From NCBI GenBank assembly GCA_009767595.1, contig VSDK01010590.1, forward strand, positions 1 to 64,000: a stretch of 64,000 nt of DNA, in the 5' to 3' direction. Position numbers and translations under genes: made by a program. Source of the DNA: Symbiodinium kawagutii (Eukaryota > Sar > Dinophyceae > Suessiales > Symbiodiniaceae). Below the pieces are notes generated by a model. It worked only from the letters and a program-made list of their open reading frames with translations, searched no databases and was not told the origin of the DNA. Of this stretch, positions 11,682 through 24,712 are shown piece by piece (positions within the stretch are counted from its first letter, which is position 1; every line of letters begins with the position of its first letter).

Positions 11682-12290
11682 AGACAACGACACCCACAAC
11701 CACAACGACAACAACAATCAGCTGTTTCTTGGGGAAAGAAAAGGGTACAGGCTCGTCATGGAAAGCAGCAACAAGATCAAGACAGGGCTGGTCTATGTGC
11801 TGTGATGGTTCTGTAGTGTGATGACTGGTTGCAATATCATTTCATAGGCTGATGGGAAAATCCACCTGGGAAACCCTGGTAATAGCCAGCAATTCTAGGG
11901 CTTTCCTGTAGATCTTCCTACTAGCGATCCATGGGACAATCGCGGGTGACCATTCAATCATGGTCATGCGTAGCGGGTGGTTTTAGGTATGATGTCAACA
12001 CTGCTTCGGTGATTGTTTTTTCCGTGACTATTTCGAGGGCGGATCATCACACCAACCTGTCGTCAGAAGTTGCAGGATTGGACCGTTGGTTATGTTCGCG
12101 ACGGGTGGATCATTGACATCCGAATGATGTTTGTTATAGGCTGGTTACAACCATATCTAGAAACCATTCAAAAATCTTGATTATGATGTCATAAATCATG
12201 ATCTTAGAAGTTGTTTTTAGTCATCTTAGCCATCTTCCTGCATCACGATTTTCGATATGATTGGTATTGGCTCCCCTATGCCCATGGTTG
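10890..12290. other. Filler with CAA repeat
   Basis: Contains the CAA tract and weak open frames only; no exon-like island apart from the one starting at about 12290. Confidence 0.45.
11624..11720 (+). repeat. CAA triplet repeat
   Basis: About 19 CAA/ACA triplets followed by diverged AACGACAC units. Translates to poly-Thr, -Gln or -Asn depending on frame; no flanking exon signals. Confidence 0.95.
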
Positions 12291-12301
12291 GCGGGAGATC
12301 G

Positions 12302-12370
12302 CTGCGGGATCTCCGGTGGCAGGCGGCCGATCCGTTCCATCTTCGACGGCAGGCAGGGTGTGGTTATGGC
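12302..12370 (+). CDS. Candidate exon-like island, frame unclear
   Basis: A GC-rich patch with an acceptor at GTGGCAG|GCGG and donors at GACGGCAG|GCAGGG or GATGGCCAG|GTGGCTG. All three + frames are open across it; no family recognised. Confidence 0.25.
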
Positions 12371-13495
12371 AGCCCAGATGGCCAGGTGGCTGTGAGTTGA
12401 TGGTACATCCAGATCTTTGTAGAAGATACTGGTTTAACCATGCTACATCCAGTTTTTTTTTCACAACCATTGGTTCAAGAAGCCACGGGTGCAGCCAGCC
12501 ACCCATTGCCACTAGTGATTTACCAGTTTAGCATCAAATATTGGAGGAGTTATGAACAGCTGGATCTCGCCAGCAGTGATGCTGATGTCAACGTGAAGAT
12601 CTGATTCCGAGTGGCAGTAGTGAAGTTTCCGTCGAAGCGAAGCCGTAGGAATCAGACCTTCAGGTTGATCAATCACTTGAGACGTCAGCTAAGTTTCCCA
12701 GTTTGGTCGGCAACTGTGATTGATAGACTTCTGTTTGTCCGTGGCCATGATGGTACCTATGAGCACCATCACACTAGCCACGATCAGTAGAGAAACTAAC
12801 CAGCTGTAGGGGTACACCATCACGCACAAAACCACCTTGTATATCGATTTTGTCTTCAAGTCATTGGTGATTATATCTTCATATCTTCAGAATTATGATA
12901 CTTCTTCAGAAATTTGAGAAGACAAACTATTAAATATGGTAGGACCAGGAAATACTCTGGTAAACTATTGGCAACAGTTTGTCCTTCCCAAGAAGAGTTT
13001 GGATACCAAGGGATTGGTGTTGTTCCCATGCCACTGTCCGCATGGACACTCGCCATTCCTCAGGCGGCAAGGGCCGCCAAAGGGGCACACGCGTGGGTGG
13101 AAGCCTCAGTCAGGAGTCAGTTGCACCCCTCACATCTCAACAGCTAGGCACCTAAGGCACCTATTGACTTGTCGCCATGATGTGACCCAGAACCATGTAC
13201 ACAAGAAACACCTAATACACAGTACGCATATATAAGTTATATAAGGGATATATGTATGTCACCTATAAATGAAACCATGTAATTGACCCTTCAATATACA
13301 TAGATGATTGTTTCACATACATGTAGACATGTTGTAATAAGACCATGTTGTAAGTCATGTCCACTTATTTCACACATCGTGCATATATGTTCACGAACCT
13401 CGGACCAGGATCATACATAGACATAGATATATGGCTATAGGTCAGTTCACCCAGTACCCCTGGCTGTTCGCATCCCATGACTGACCTGTACTTAG

Positions 13496-13584
13496 GCCCC
13501 TCTGCGGGTGCTGCCAACAACGGCACATCCACTGGCACTGCCGTGACCAAATCTGCGTCGCTGCCGCCGTTGCCGGAGAATAAG
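13496..13584 (+). CDS. Candidate exon, low-complexity unknown protein
   Basis: CTTAG|GCCC acceptor and AATAAG|GTTGGG donor; the frame reads PSAGAANNGTSTGTAVTKSA then SLPPLPENK. Probably a disordered linker. Confidence 0.45.
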
Positions 13585-13921
13585 GTTGGGGTCTGCCCGA
13601 GCCAATTGACGCTGAGGGCCCTCAGAGGGCTGTAGTGTTGGCACTTTACAAGAGAGAAATTTGCACTGTACCAGTATATACTTACTCAATTATCATTAGA
13701 CCCTACCATCAGCTTAATGAACCATCAGGTAACGTGTCAAAACTGCTGATGAGCATTGATGAGCTGGGTGTCTCTAGACCGAATCAGCCAACGTTCCCAG
13801 AAGTTGCCTAGCTGTTCAAAGGTATAGTTCTTAACAAACAGTCAGCTACCATCAATCATCATGGTCCACGTAGGCATCACCATGTCTTGTTCGTTGCTTA
13901 GCTCACCTCACCTCCTTTCAG

Positions 13922-13992
13922 GCATCAGGTCGCGGAGCCCCTGCAGCTCAGTCACTTGGACCGTTGTTGTTCGACGTGTGCCATCTGCACGG
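13922..13992 (+). CDS. Candidate exon, unknown protein
   Basis: CTTTCAG|GCA acceptor and CACGG|GTGATG donor. Frame 1 gives ASGRGAPAAQSLGPLLFDVC; a second frame (LSHLDRCCSTCAICTG) is equally open, so the frame is undecided. Confidence 0.35.
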
Positions 13993-14104
13993 GTGATGGA
14001 AAGCAGCTGGGAGCTCATGGAGTGGGTTAATGACTTGATTATCATGGGATTAATAAGATTACTGTAATAAGTAATGGCATTCATAAGATTAACAAGTTGC
14101 TTAG

Positions 14105-14213
14105 TAAGTGGTTTCTCAAGTCATTGGTGTGCCCCAGAAATTATCCAGTTTATTGATCATTGACAATACTAAACCAATCATTTTTGTTGGGGTTCCCTAT
14201 TTTGAGAAACCTC
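14105..14213 (+). mobile_element. Family B TIR element, diverged
   Basis: Left GTGGTTTCTCAAG, right TTCCCTATTTTGAGAAACC; the internal ACCAATCATTTTTGTTGGGG stretch matches other family B right halves. Confidence 0.65.
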
Positions 14214-15264
14214 CACAGCTGGTTAAGAATTAATTATGGTTGATCAGTTGGTTCATGAGTTGGCTTGTAAGTTGGCAAATGAGTTGGTTAATGAGTTGTT
14301 TAATAATGGTCAGTGATTATCATAGTGATGGTTAGTGTTGGTTAATGAGCTGGTTAATGAGTGGCTTAGTGCTGCTTGAAGATGGTTCATGATGGTGAAT
14401 GGCAATGTTTAATGGTTTATACTTGCTTATAAGGATTCATGAGGGATTGTAATTCATGTTGGGGGAATCAAGATGCCAGAGTTCTCTTGATGATAATGCT
14501 TTTTGGATAACAATGGGGATTGTTGATGACCGTTAAAGGTAAGTGCCAACGATTTGTCGTCATGACAATTGATAATGCTCAACTATGCTCAACAATCGTT
14601 TACTTTATGGATCATTATTGATGGTGGTAAACACCAGCTAGTAAATGGTCAATGATAATTAGTCACAAGGCAGTGTTTGAAATGGCTTTCCAAGAAAGAG
14701 CGCGCACTTTGCTCGTCAGAAAAGTCCAACGGTTGGAACTATAGGGGTGGTTGGTGAACTAGCATCTTGGCACAACAGTATGGTTCTGTTAGTCTTGGTG
14801 GAGCTAAAGGAGCTCTGAAGTCGAGCAGTTTGTGTGGGTCCGGGGCAACATGGGGGTCCTTGGAGTCGTTGGAGTCCAGAATATGAACCAACCAGTAGCA
14901 GGGGTCAGGGGTGATAGCCATGCCCTTGCTTAGCTCCCGCAGGCCGGGAAGACGAAGACGACTCGTCTTGAATGACAAGCGAGTGGTTGTCTACCCTATT
15001 GCCAAAATTTCACATCTTTCACCATATTATATATATATAAATATATATGTTATATGTATATATCTACATACAAATTACATTAATATATATATATATATAG
15101 ATAGATAGATATATATGAACATATTTCGATAAGCATCTGGCTTGTCGGTATAAGTCTGTCAGTATATGCACCATTCATTTGAATCCCAATATCTCCGTGT
15201 AGCTCTTGGTCGAGACTGACAACTGAACCGCCTCCTGCTTGGATCCGCTCGCAGCTTGCGCGAG

Positions 15265-15310
15265 GCCATCCGCCCGGGCTCGTTCGGAAGCGCCCAAACG
15301 CAGCCAGCAG
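15265..15310 (+). CDS. Candidate exon, unknown protein
   Basis: GCGAG|GCC acceptor and CCAGCAG|GCCTGG donor of GC type; the frame gives AIRPGSFGSAQTQPA with GC-rich third positions. Not recognised. Confidence 0.38.
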
Positions 15311-16627
15311 GCCTGGCTGAGAAGCGACCGGGGCTGAGGTGAAGAAGTCGTACCGATTCCTATGGATCAATAGCACCACTGTAGTCCTCAAGGATCAATA
15401 ACACTATAGTGGCACTGGTCCCCCAATTTGAATCAACTGTTAGCTTGGATTTGTTCAGCTTCTGGGAGTTCTAAATTTCAAGTGATATTCTGAAAAGTGG
15501 TTGATTGAAGTGCTACCGTTTGAAAGTGGTGTTGACTGATTGCGAATCTATCAGCCTATTGTTTTTGGAATGTTTATGCGATGCCATCAGTCGACTAAAT
15601 GATCAACCAGCTCGAGCCTACTGGCTGCTCAAACAGCCTGAGCCATGAATTATGGACAATACGTTGGTGGTGGCACCAAGAGGTATGAACCATCGTGATC
15701 GATTGAATCATGAAGCATCAATGAACCATCGATGAACCATCGTGAATCTGCTCTCAGCCATCATTTAACCATAATGGGACCATTGTATCACCATCATTTC
15801 ACCACCATGGTTTTATCAGTTGTTAATCATTTACAATAAACGATTATTCAACCCGGGTATTACGCTATTTCACATTGATTTCACCATCGTTCAACAAGCC
15901 AATCCTCACGACATCCTGAAAGGCGGCGGTTGCGGCTGGGGAAGTTGCCGCATCTGTGGGCCAGGTGCCATCTGGCGATTGCCATGGCCAACTGGCGGCG
16001 ACATGATCATCATTCATAGATGTGGGGATTACAGCGGTAAAGAATAGAGATCCCCTAACAATAGGGGATTAAACCTAACAATAGGGGAAAACATCACTGT
16101 TAGGGATTATTAGAAGATAATCACCCAACAACATTTATTATAGATACATGATTGATTGGTTGCTTTTCTACGGGATTATGGTGGCTAACAATGGCGGATC
16201 ATCCGGAACAAATCTGGTCAAATAACTACTACATGCTGATTTCTTAAAAATGGGAACCCCAAAGTAATGGTTGCTTTACTACTATAAATGGTCAGTGTAA
16301 AGGATGGTTTTGGGGTCCCCTGGTTGATTGTAGCAAGTCACTCGCTCACAGCTCATGGGTTTGACCCAGCTAAGCATTAGTCACCAGCTATGCGTACATC
16401 ACTTATGGACAAACCCAAGCTAGTGATGACCAATGATTAGTTGGGACAAACCATAGCTGGTGAATGTACCCGCAGTTGGCTAGGGTTGGATAAACCATGA
16501 CCATCAGCTCATCACCAGCTATGTATTCGATAGTGATGACTAGCATCGAAGGGGGAGCAGTTCGTAGCAAGTACTTGGATTTGTTGGCCACTCAACTGTT
16601 CCCACAATCACGTGAGCCACAACTGGT

Positions 16628-16752
16628 GCTTTCTCAAAATAGGGAACCCCAAAGTTATGGTTGTTTATTACTATCCAATACTGTAATTAGATGGTTCACA
16701 CGTGTTAATATAAAGGATCATAACTCCAGGTAGCCCCTGTTCTGCGAAACTA
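16628..16752 (+). mobile_element. Family B TIR element, diverged
   Basis: Left TGCTTTCTCAAAATAGGGAA, right GGTAGCCCCTGTTCTGCGAA. A second left-half remnant lies at about 16240-16320. Confidence 0.6.
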
Positions 16753-17055
16753 CTTGGAACTTCCCTTCAAAAGTATTGAGCAGAACCAACCAGTTAAGGA
16801 ACTACCAGTACTTCAACTAAGTACTTGTTCTGAGAAACTTCCCCCCCATCCCTTCAGGATCCGTGGCCACATTTGTTGAAGCGCTATGCCGCTGGACTTA
16901 TCATCCCGGTGATGAACCACTATGATCCATTATGGTCCATAATATCCATTAGAAGAAATCGGGAACCAACATAATCCCACTGATCTTCTCTTGTAATCCT
17001 GTACAATCCCCTGTAATCCCCAAACCACTGATTAACATAGGGGTTTTACTAGTTT

Positions 17056-17166
17056 GGTGGTTTCTCAAAATAGGGGTACCCCCAAATCATCCATTAGTAG
17101 TCATTTATAGTAACAAACCAACCATAACCAACCATTTTTGGGGGTCCCCTATTTTGAGAAACAACC
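17056..17166 (+). mobile_element. Family B TIR element, copy with long perfect TIR
   Basis: 111 bp. GGTGGTTTCTCAAAATAGGG at the left is mirrored by CCCTATTTTGAGAAACAACC at the right, with GTTT duplicated at 17052-17055 and 17167-17170. Best preserved family B copy. It ends 67 bp before the acceptor of the exon at 17234. Confidence 0.93.
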
Positions 17167-17233
17167 GTTTATATCCCTTATAACAATACTCTGAAGCGAC
17201 CAAAATCGAAACGCTTTTGTTGTCGCTTTCCAG

Positions 17234-17326
17234 GACCGTGGCTTCCGAAAGCCTCGCAACAGCTCCAAGACCACGAGTTCCGAGAGGCGCTGGAGATGCC
17301 GGTCGTCCAATGGAAAGATGTCCATG
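17234..17326 (+). CDS. Candidate exon, unknown protein
   Basis: TTTCCAG|GA acceptor and CCATG|GTGCAG donor; the frame reads PWLPKASQQLQDHEFREALE then MPVVQWKDVH with GC-rich third positions. The flanks are notable: family B element upstream (17056-17166) and family A element 20 bp downstream. Confidence 0.5.
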
Positions 17327-17346
17327 GTGCAGATGTCTGTGGATAC

Positions 17347-17458
17347 GGCTATGGGTCAATATTAACCAACCGACAATTAGGGATGATAACCAACAAACTA
17401 TAGGGAAAACAATGGTTAATGATGGGGAAGCAGGGGTACAGGGTTTTGACCCATAGCC
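17347..17458 (+). mobile_element. Family A TIR element, copy 2
   Basis: 112 bp. Left end GGCTATGGGTCAA, right end TTGACCCATAGCC, a perfect inverted repeat, with ATAC duplicated at 17343-17346 and 17459-17462. It lies 20 bp after the likely donor of the exon at 17234-17326. Confidence 0.92.
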
Positions 17459-18131
17459 ATACAGGCTCAATTATCATTGTTTGATTAAGGATTATGTGTT
17501 TGTACTTTTCCGTATCTTTAGTATGCAGAAAAATGTTCACAAAACATATGATGGATACATGAGTATGTATATGTTAACATGTTTATCTCAAATGTACACA
17601 TATAAATTACACATATATGATCCATCTAGATGGTTCACAGTTCTTTGACGTTGACCCCCTTGAATCGACATTTAGAACAGTCAGATAATTTGGTGAAGAA
17701 AAACACAGCTGTTGCTGTTTCTTCTTGCAACATCGAATGCCAACCGGGCCGTCAGTCCTACGTAGCATGTGATGGTGTAGAACTCTCTGCTCGCCCTGGG
17801 GAGTGATCCTGGAAAAGCACTTTTGGGGGTCCCGCCTCTCTGGCTGTCGACCCTGGGGTGTTCCAGCGGAAAGGAAAGGATGGAATGCTCAGCATTGAAT
17901 ACATCAGCATGTTCCTGAGATTTTTCAGGAAGGTTTTAAGGATGATTTCAATCTGATAGACCTTTTCTAGACACACAAACTGCTCGCAATGATAATGGCT
18001 GGTGGTTGGGATTGATTCGGAGATAGGGGTACCCAGTCCTAGCCCTTTAAAGGGCCTTTAATGTGGGGAGCGATTTGGAGCTACCGGGGCCGTTGAGACC
18101 AAGTGCTACCTTGAGCGAGCGCCATTGCCAG

Positions 18132-18178
18132 GCAGCCACAAGCGAAGTGCGCAGCTCAGAAATGCAAGAATGTCCATG
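18132..18178 (+). CDS. Candidate short exon, unknown protein
   Basis: TTGCCAG|GCA acceptor and CCATG|GTATAA donor; the frame reads AATSEVRSSEMQECP. Too short to recognise. Confidence 0.35.
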
Positions 18179-18499
18179 GTATAACCATGTATAATCCCAA
18201 CTTCTCACCAATTAAGAATGCTAAGCCAATATTGACACATCTCCAGTGAAATAGTATGACCTCCCATATTTGCTAGATCATTCCCAACCAGGCATTGGGC
18301 AATCTTAAGCAGCTATTGACCAATATTTACCAGTCACAAGACCAGATTATCCTAGGTTTGGCATGCGCATTCCGTCGAAGCCATGCTGAGTATCGTGCTG
18401 TTGTCCGGCAGGGAAAGCAACGCGCAGTTGCCACAGTTGCCAAAGCGCCGCTGAGAGCGATGAGAGGTCCCCTTCAGTAGCAAAGTCTACGAGCTGTGT

Positions 18500-19900
18500 C
18501 TAGAAACCCTCCTGGAAACCCTGGAATGCATTTCATATATTCGTTTATGGTTTATAATCTCTTAAAAAGTATCCAAAACAAAATTTACAATCTTCTCATA
18601 ACCTACTGCGTATGGATCACCCGTAGAACCACAGCTAGCCACCGGGGTTCAACCTGAGGGTGACAACCAGTCGAAATCACAAGGGCAATCGGCTGGGGCA
18701 CGTGACCAACCCAACAAGCCACTGGATAGACTGGGATGTTTGCAATCACCCATTATTGGCCACTATTATGACCACTATTGTGATTGATATTGATTAGTGA
18801 TAATTCGCCACCACCCATCCATCATAATAGTGTTGAAGAGCAGAAAAGTGACCACTATTATGTTGGATATTGATTGTACTCCTACATATTATTATGTTTG
18901 TCACAGCCCCGTGATCATAGAAGATTTTGATATGCGCTTAGAAGAAAACACTTGTTTTTTTCACTTGACCTCTTGATCCATGAGTCATCAGCGGGACAGA
19001 AGTTTGCAGATTCATAGCAGTATCCGGCAAGGCCTCCTACTTTCTTGGGTTGCACTGCAGGAATCCGCGCTGTTATTCCCACGAGCCACCTATGACATAG
19101 CATGACATACCGTTACTGTCATTGCTTACCAGCCATTGAACAATCATCAACAATATAAACGGTCATTTTTAGACAAATGTCCAACAACAGCCAATATCCA
19201 TCATCCACAGCCAATGGTTTGTGGCCAATCTCGCGGTCTGTCATAGCATTGCTTTTGACCATTCAAAGCCATCAAGCAATACCTCTTACCCAGTCGAGTG
19301 CTTCATGTCTCACCACCTCGTCGCATGGCGACGTAAATCGCCATGGGAACAGTGTGACCGTAAGTGGTTGTTGGTTTCGAAGACACTTGTGCGGCACCAC
19401 TGGTTTAGAATGATGCAAGTTACCGTCATTAGTTGTCCATATTTTGGACGATTGGTTGTCAGAACTCGTCCGACCTTCGAACCACCAGCCAGACAATGTA
19501 CATAGGCAAGGATGTTGACCAAATGTGGCGCTGCAAACTTTGCAGCATAAACATCCTGAAAATGACAAAGGACCGATCGCAGCTGATATCCGAAAAGTGC
19601 AAATATCAATGCGAAGCATCATAAGGATCACAACAGCCAAGTTTGAGGAACATGGACTATGCCTTGCCAGTACTCTGCGTTGGAATGTGACATTCCTTTG
19701 TTCCAACCGTAGTCATACATGATCATACATGCTATTTGCCCTGAGTCATGTCTCTTGAGCACCATGGTCTTGGAGCAGAAAGAGCCACCAAAGTTCTACC
19801 CCTGGCCAGACATGTATTTTTTCTGGGAAAATCTACAGGAAATCCTTGTAATTGGTGCTTAAAACACAGGTGCCTGGGTCAATGATTTTCCCATGAACCC
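18500..19900. other. Filler without a supported gene
   Basis: Contains a diverged direct repeat (GACCACTATTGTGATTGATA / GACCACTATTATGTTGGATA) at about 18770-18870. Open frames on both strands at 19180-19720 lack clear splice sites or bias. Confidence 0.4.
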
Positions 19901-19961
19901 ACCCAATGACTAAGGGAATCACTGGCTTTGCTCGCAAAATCCGCGGTTGCACCATCCAGAG

Positions 19962-20063
19962 GGCCCCACCAAGGACAAGCACATCCCATTCCGCCACGAC
20001 GCTGCAGCTTTGGCACAGCTCAAACGTCGGAAAACGCGGAGCCCGCGCGAAGCGCAGCGGAAG
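19962..20063 (+). CDS. Candidate exon, basic unknown protein
   Basis: CCAGAG|GGC acceptor and CGGAAG|GCCAGG donor of GC type enclose exactly 34 codons: GPTKDKHIPFRHDAAALAQL then KRRKTRSPREAQRK. Third positions are overwhelmingly G or C. A 101-codon minus-strand frame is also open but has weaker third-position bias. Confidence 0.55.
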
Positions 20064-20167
20064 GCCAGGACGCGCTGTGTCAATAATCATAGCTGCACTT
20101 AAACTTTCAGCCTTTGGCAACGCATTGCTATCCATCACAGCATCAGTACCTTGAACCCAATAGTATA

Positions 20168-20276
20168 CTGATTGGTGGTTTTACATTAAACAGTGTTTTC
20201 CACATGTAATTATTCACAAATGACTGGTTGACTTGCGCACATTTTTCATGACGGGGAGGGTTCAACCACCAACCAG
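20168..20276 (+). mobile_element. Family C TIR element
   Basis: Left CTGATTGGTGGTTTTACA, right TTCAACCACCAACCAG with the usual run TTTTCATGACGGGGAGGG before it. Confidence 0.75.
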
Positions 20277-20686
20277 CGCAACAGTCGCTGCCGTCCCCAG
20301 TAGGTCTTACAGGACCCCATTACGAGGCACACGAGACCTATCCTGAATAGGTCCTGGTCCTTTGTCATAGCAGGCTACTAAAGCCTGAGACTTCCAGCTA
20401 CTTTCTTGGCGGAGCCAACACAGACCTGGTAAGTTTACTATCATGCTTTATGATTCAAGATCAAGTAAATATATATATATATAAATTATGTAAATATCAA
20501 GATAACAAATAATCTTCAATTTATATAGTTTGATATCGAGATGGAGTCACAATTACAAAACTTAACAATTGAGTCAGTCATACATGTTGATCAAGTAAAC
20601 GACTGCCTATCATGTTCAACTGATTGGTTCAGCTCGTAGCGACCTCCCAAGCTTCGCCCGGCAAAGCTGCCCCAGAGGTGGTGGAC

Positions 20687-20700
20687 NNNNNNNNNNNNNN
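20687..20700. other. Assembly gap (14 N)
   Basis: Interrupts a GC-rich island at about 20636-20755 that may contain an exon (TSQASPGKAAPEVVD in one frame before the gap). Confidence 1.
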
Positions 20701-20759
20701 ACACCCGCCGCGAGCTCAGCGTTAGGCGATCCACAAGCGATGTTGGAGGGCTAAGCGGA

Positions 20760-22050
20760 GGGATTTACCATGTTTTCGATTGGCTAATAAGCTTATTTCC
20801 AACATGTTTACAACCTTATTTCCTTGGCTTTGTGGTTTCCGATTGGCTCATCAGGTCATTTTTGTATTAGAGAATAAGGATTCAAACCATGGTTGTAAGG
20901 ATGAATCACCATGATTCGCCAATAACGAATGGGGATTTAATCAATGATAATCATAGGATACCATACGGAATGATTCAACTCCAATCAATAAACCGTAGCC
21001 ATAATAACCATAATTGCGATTTGATAGCCAAACAATCAACGATAATAGTACCATTGAATAGGGATTTAGCCTATTAACCTATAGAAGAAACAATCATTAG
21101 ACCATGGTGATTTACAATAGTTAATGATTAAACATAGTGATTACTCCAATATCCACAGAATCCTAGGGATTTAACCTAACAAACAATTACCACGACAGCC
21201 TGATTTAGCCAATCGAGAATGGCCAAAGTAGCATTACAACCATGATTTAACCAAAGAATAATGATTATTCAACAACAACCATAACCATAGGGTTTCAACC
21301 AAGAATTATCCATGGTGATTAACAACAGCAGCAAGAATCTAGTTTCACCATAGTGATGTAGAACAGGGTGGAATTGAACGATGAGAAGATATTTGAAAAG
21401 CAGCGATAACACTCATAACGATCGTGATCTTGATCCGTGATGCTGGGCCATTGTGGGGGGGAGTACAGAAACAGCAGCTAGGTGAACATGCCGACATGGC
21501 TTGCCCGGATGAGGCGAGATCCACAACCACCTTGAGCAAGTTTGATTGGATCATCATTTGGTGTAATCCATGATCTCAAATCTCCACCCAGCCGAACTAG
21601 GTCGAGCAGAAGCTAACCAGATGAACCATGATTAACGATCAGTTGTCAACGCCCATCATCATTAACCACAACTTGTTTGCTAAGGCGGAACATATGCAAT
21701 CAATCGACGCAATGACCGCTGGTCGGCTGGTAGCCATTAGTCACCATCCTTCACCATCATGATGGCCATCATCTATTGTACGCGTGTTGTTCCTTGTTGG
21801 TACAGCCAACGGGTTTGATCATTATTCCAACAAAGTTAGGGTGTCTTTAGTGTACCTCCATGACTTGCCATTATCATAGCTTGCCCAGATGGACCGCAAT
21901 GACAACCACGCCTGATGATTCCTCATTCTCATGAATTGCCATCATCATTGACATTTAGCTCGTAAGCACGACATCATATCATCGGTGCTCCATCATTGCC
22001 ATCATATCATTCTATTAACCACTATAATCCTTATTAACCACCATAATCAT
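20760..22050. other. Filler without a supported gene
   Basis: Rich in AACCATAATCA/ATGATTTAACC words; nothing exon-like seen. Confidence 0.5.
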
Positions 22051-22189
22051 CCTGGATGAACAATCATTGCCATCATACCATCGTTGCTCCCACGACAAAC
22101 TCATCAGTGTCACTGCCAGCTGAGGCTTTGGCATTTGTGGCTCCACAGGTGCTGGCCACTGCTGATTGTTGCCCAGGGGTTTGGTGGTG

Positions 22190-22190
22190 C

Positions 22191-22242
<52 letters not shown>

Positions 22243-22260
22243 CTTGTTGTTGTTGTTGTC
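22190..22260 (+). repeat. GTT/TGT triplet repeat (CAA on the minus strand)
   Basis: About 22 triplets with one interruption. The minus strand reads as poly-Gln within a 101-codon open frame, but no splice or bias evidence supports a minus-strand gene. A GC-rich + island (SVSLPAEALAFVAPQVLATA) lies just upstream. Confidence 0.95.
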
Positions 22261-22996
22261 GATGTTGGATAGTCCCAGTAGTTGGCTGGTGCTTGGGAGC
22301 TACCAGGAGTGTTCCAACCAAACAGTAGGATAGCAATGGTTTTTGTTCGGGGGGTTCAGTTGATGCCTGAAGATACATGTAGATACAGCTATAGGGGGAT
22401 GTTAGCGATTCTTGGTCAAGCTTCCACTGCGTTTCTTTTCATCAGTTGCTTCTGAGATTGTTCAAATTGCTCCCCAGAATAGACTCCAGACAGTTGAACT
22501 GGGTTTTGGTGCCTATATATTCGCAATCTGCCTTACTTTGATGATCGACCGCTTGAGATGATGGATTCAGCACCAGGTCTTGTCATCGCCACAAGTTCGA
22601 GGCCGGAAATTCACGGGATACCGTGTGCCACATGATGAAATGACAGGAGCGGCAGGCATGACAGTTTCCCAATCATCGGATCATGTTGGACAAAGTGATT
22701 AATTGCAGCTTGTCAGTCAATGAGTCTTATGTGTAGAAACTACGGGGGTGAATTGGGTAGTCACGGTCATTGATGGCAGCGGTTATGACTTGGGTGATAG
22801 CTGATTGATGATTGCTTAGTAACGATAATGATCAATCAAGATGAAAATATGATGATTGGTTACTTGCCGATTGATATGATTCTATGATGATTAATGATAA
22901 TTGCTCAATGATGGCCAATAGTGATGAGTGGTCAATTGCTGTTTGATAATGGTGTAAAATGGACATGTTGCATACTCCCCACCCTCCAATGTCCAG

Positions 22997-23053
22997 GCAC
23001 GTATCCATCCTCAAGCTCCGTTGCGGGAAGCGCACACTCGCAAGGCAGCGTTG
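22997..23053 (+). CDS. Candidate exon, unknown protein
   Basis: GTCCAG|GCA acceptor and GCGTTG|GTAAGT, a consensus donor. 57 nt. The frame with best third-position bias reads VSILKLRCGKRTLARQR; ARIHPQAPLREAHTRKAAL is the alternative. Confidence 0.48.
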
Positions 23054-23588
23054 GTAAGTGTGACCAGTGAGTTTGGAAGGCTGCTTGCCAACATTGGTCA
23101 TGAGCAACCATCATTGACGATTGTTCACCGTCATCAACCATCATCAACCATCATTAAAAACTCAATAATCATGAATGATCATTGCTCAATCATATCATTA
23201 GTTAATCATCACTCATTATCATTAATCATCACTAACCTTTATCCGTTGGTGAAGATCCCTGGTTATCTCCCGATGAGTTTGACAGTGGTAACTTGAGACC
23301 GAGCCATGCACGGCTGTGATGGTCAAGCCGTCTCTGATTTTCCTGCTTCAGGAAGGATCAAAAGTATGAAACGGGGTACATTCCATACAGGTATTTGATG
23401 ATCAGGAATTATCAGGAATAATCATCAAAAGTATGAAAGGATACTTTTTTCAGATTTACCAGGTATTTGATGATTCAACAGGTTCAACATCCATAGGATC
23501 TATGGCCGGTCTATAGTCCAACCATACCTGTGACGAGCGCCCCAGCGAGTCGAGTCACTCGTCGGTGTCCCAGCTGTACCCGCCTTAG

Positions 23589-23630
23589 GAGCTTCAGCCG
23601 GCAGCTCCACCAGGCGATGGCGACCGCAGG
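23589..23630 (+). CDS. Candidate exon, unknown protein
   Basis: GCCTTAG|GAG acceptor and CGCAGG|GTGCCA donor enclose exactly 14 codons, ELQPAAPPGDGDRR. Another open stretch (CDERPSESSHSSVSQLYPP) lies just upstream, at about 23530-23587, and may be the previous exon. Confidence 0.38.
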
Positions 23631-24308
23631 GTGCCACAAAAATGCGGTGATTTTGGGAGCTTGTATTGAGGGTTGGTGAATATTGAGTATATTTGATGTA
23701 ATTTTTCGAAACCATGGTCAATGACGAATGGTTGGTTGAATATTGAGGGCTGGTCTCAAATGGTAGCTTGAATAGTGGTGTGATTTTTGACCATGCTTCA
23801 GAATGGTTGGTTGGATTCTAAAGCTGGTCAAAATGGTAAAGAAATTGGAGAAAATCCAAGGAACCATTTTGAGGGTGGGAGGTAGAATGAATAATTTAGA
23901 ATTGCTCATTGAATTTTTGCAAGTAAATGTATTACTAATGATGCTGATGAAGATGAGATGATGGTCTCTTATGTTTGTGTCCCCATCGTGATGTACATAC
24001 GCAGCTGCTGGTGTTTGTCATTGTCAAACATTTGACGCGCAACCGCCAAGGCAAAAACCATTGTTAGTCATCGTGACTAACCATGATCATGCTTGGTGAT
24101 GCTTGATGGTCATTCACCCTTTATTCATCTTAAGGCTTAAGACACGTTGCGGATCAACCAGTGGGGGGGGGCCATCCCCATGCCGTTGATCCGAAGCGGG
24201 AGGCTTGGTCTGCTTGCTTCAGCGGGCGCGGCATTCGTATCGACCAAAGGTTCAGAGCTCAAGGGCGTGCCAGGTGTGCCATGAAGTGCTGGAGATCTTG
24301 AGTTTCAC

Positions 24309-24712
24309 TTGCCTAAGTGGTTGGGAGGGAGCTGCTTGGAGCCGTTCCAGCTGGGCTATCCCTCCAATACGGGGAGTGGTTCAGACAGGAGCGACCCCCA
24401 GGAGTGGCCACTAACCAAATGGTGGTTCAAGTTCATGCCGGGCAATAGTGCAATGGTGGATAAAAGCTCATGTTTGATGTGCATGTTTGTCATATTTTTT
24501 GCATGTTTTATCAATCATCAACCAGTTTTAGTGGTTGATCCACATGTTCAATGCTTGATGGTGACAGTGGATGGTCATATGGTCGATGCCCAATCGCTTC
24601 CGGAGCTTCCCACTGTGAACCACGGAGATCCCAGCAGCAAATCCCAGCAAGGCTTCCTGGCTCGACGTGGCGTCAGAGTCTCAGACAAAGGAAGTTCTTC
24701 GCATGGATCAAC
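24309..24712 (+). CDS. Candidate exon region, unknown protein
   Basis: A + frame of about 135 codons is open; the right part (SLPELPTVNHGDPSSKSQQG, FLARRGVRVSDKGSSSHG) looks most protein-like and ends at a family A left-end remnant. The left part may belong to a different exon (LLGAVPAGLSLQYGEWFRQE in another frame). Confidence 0.3.

Noticed and set aside
19833..20138. Minus-strand frame of 101 codons
   Set aside because: The + strand exon 19962-20063 has better splice context and codon bias.
22073..22378. Poly-glutamine protein on the minus strand
   Set aside because: It results from a GTT/CAA triplet repeat; no exon signals on the minus strand, and similar tracts occur on both strands.
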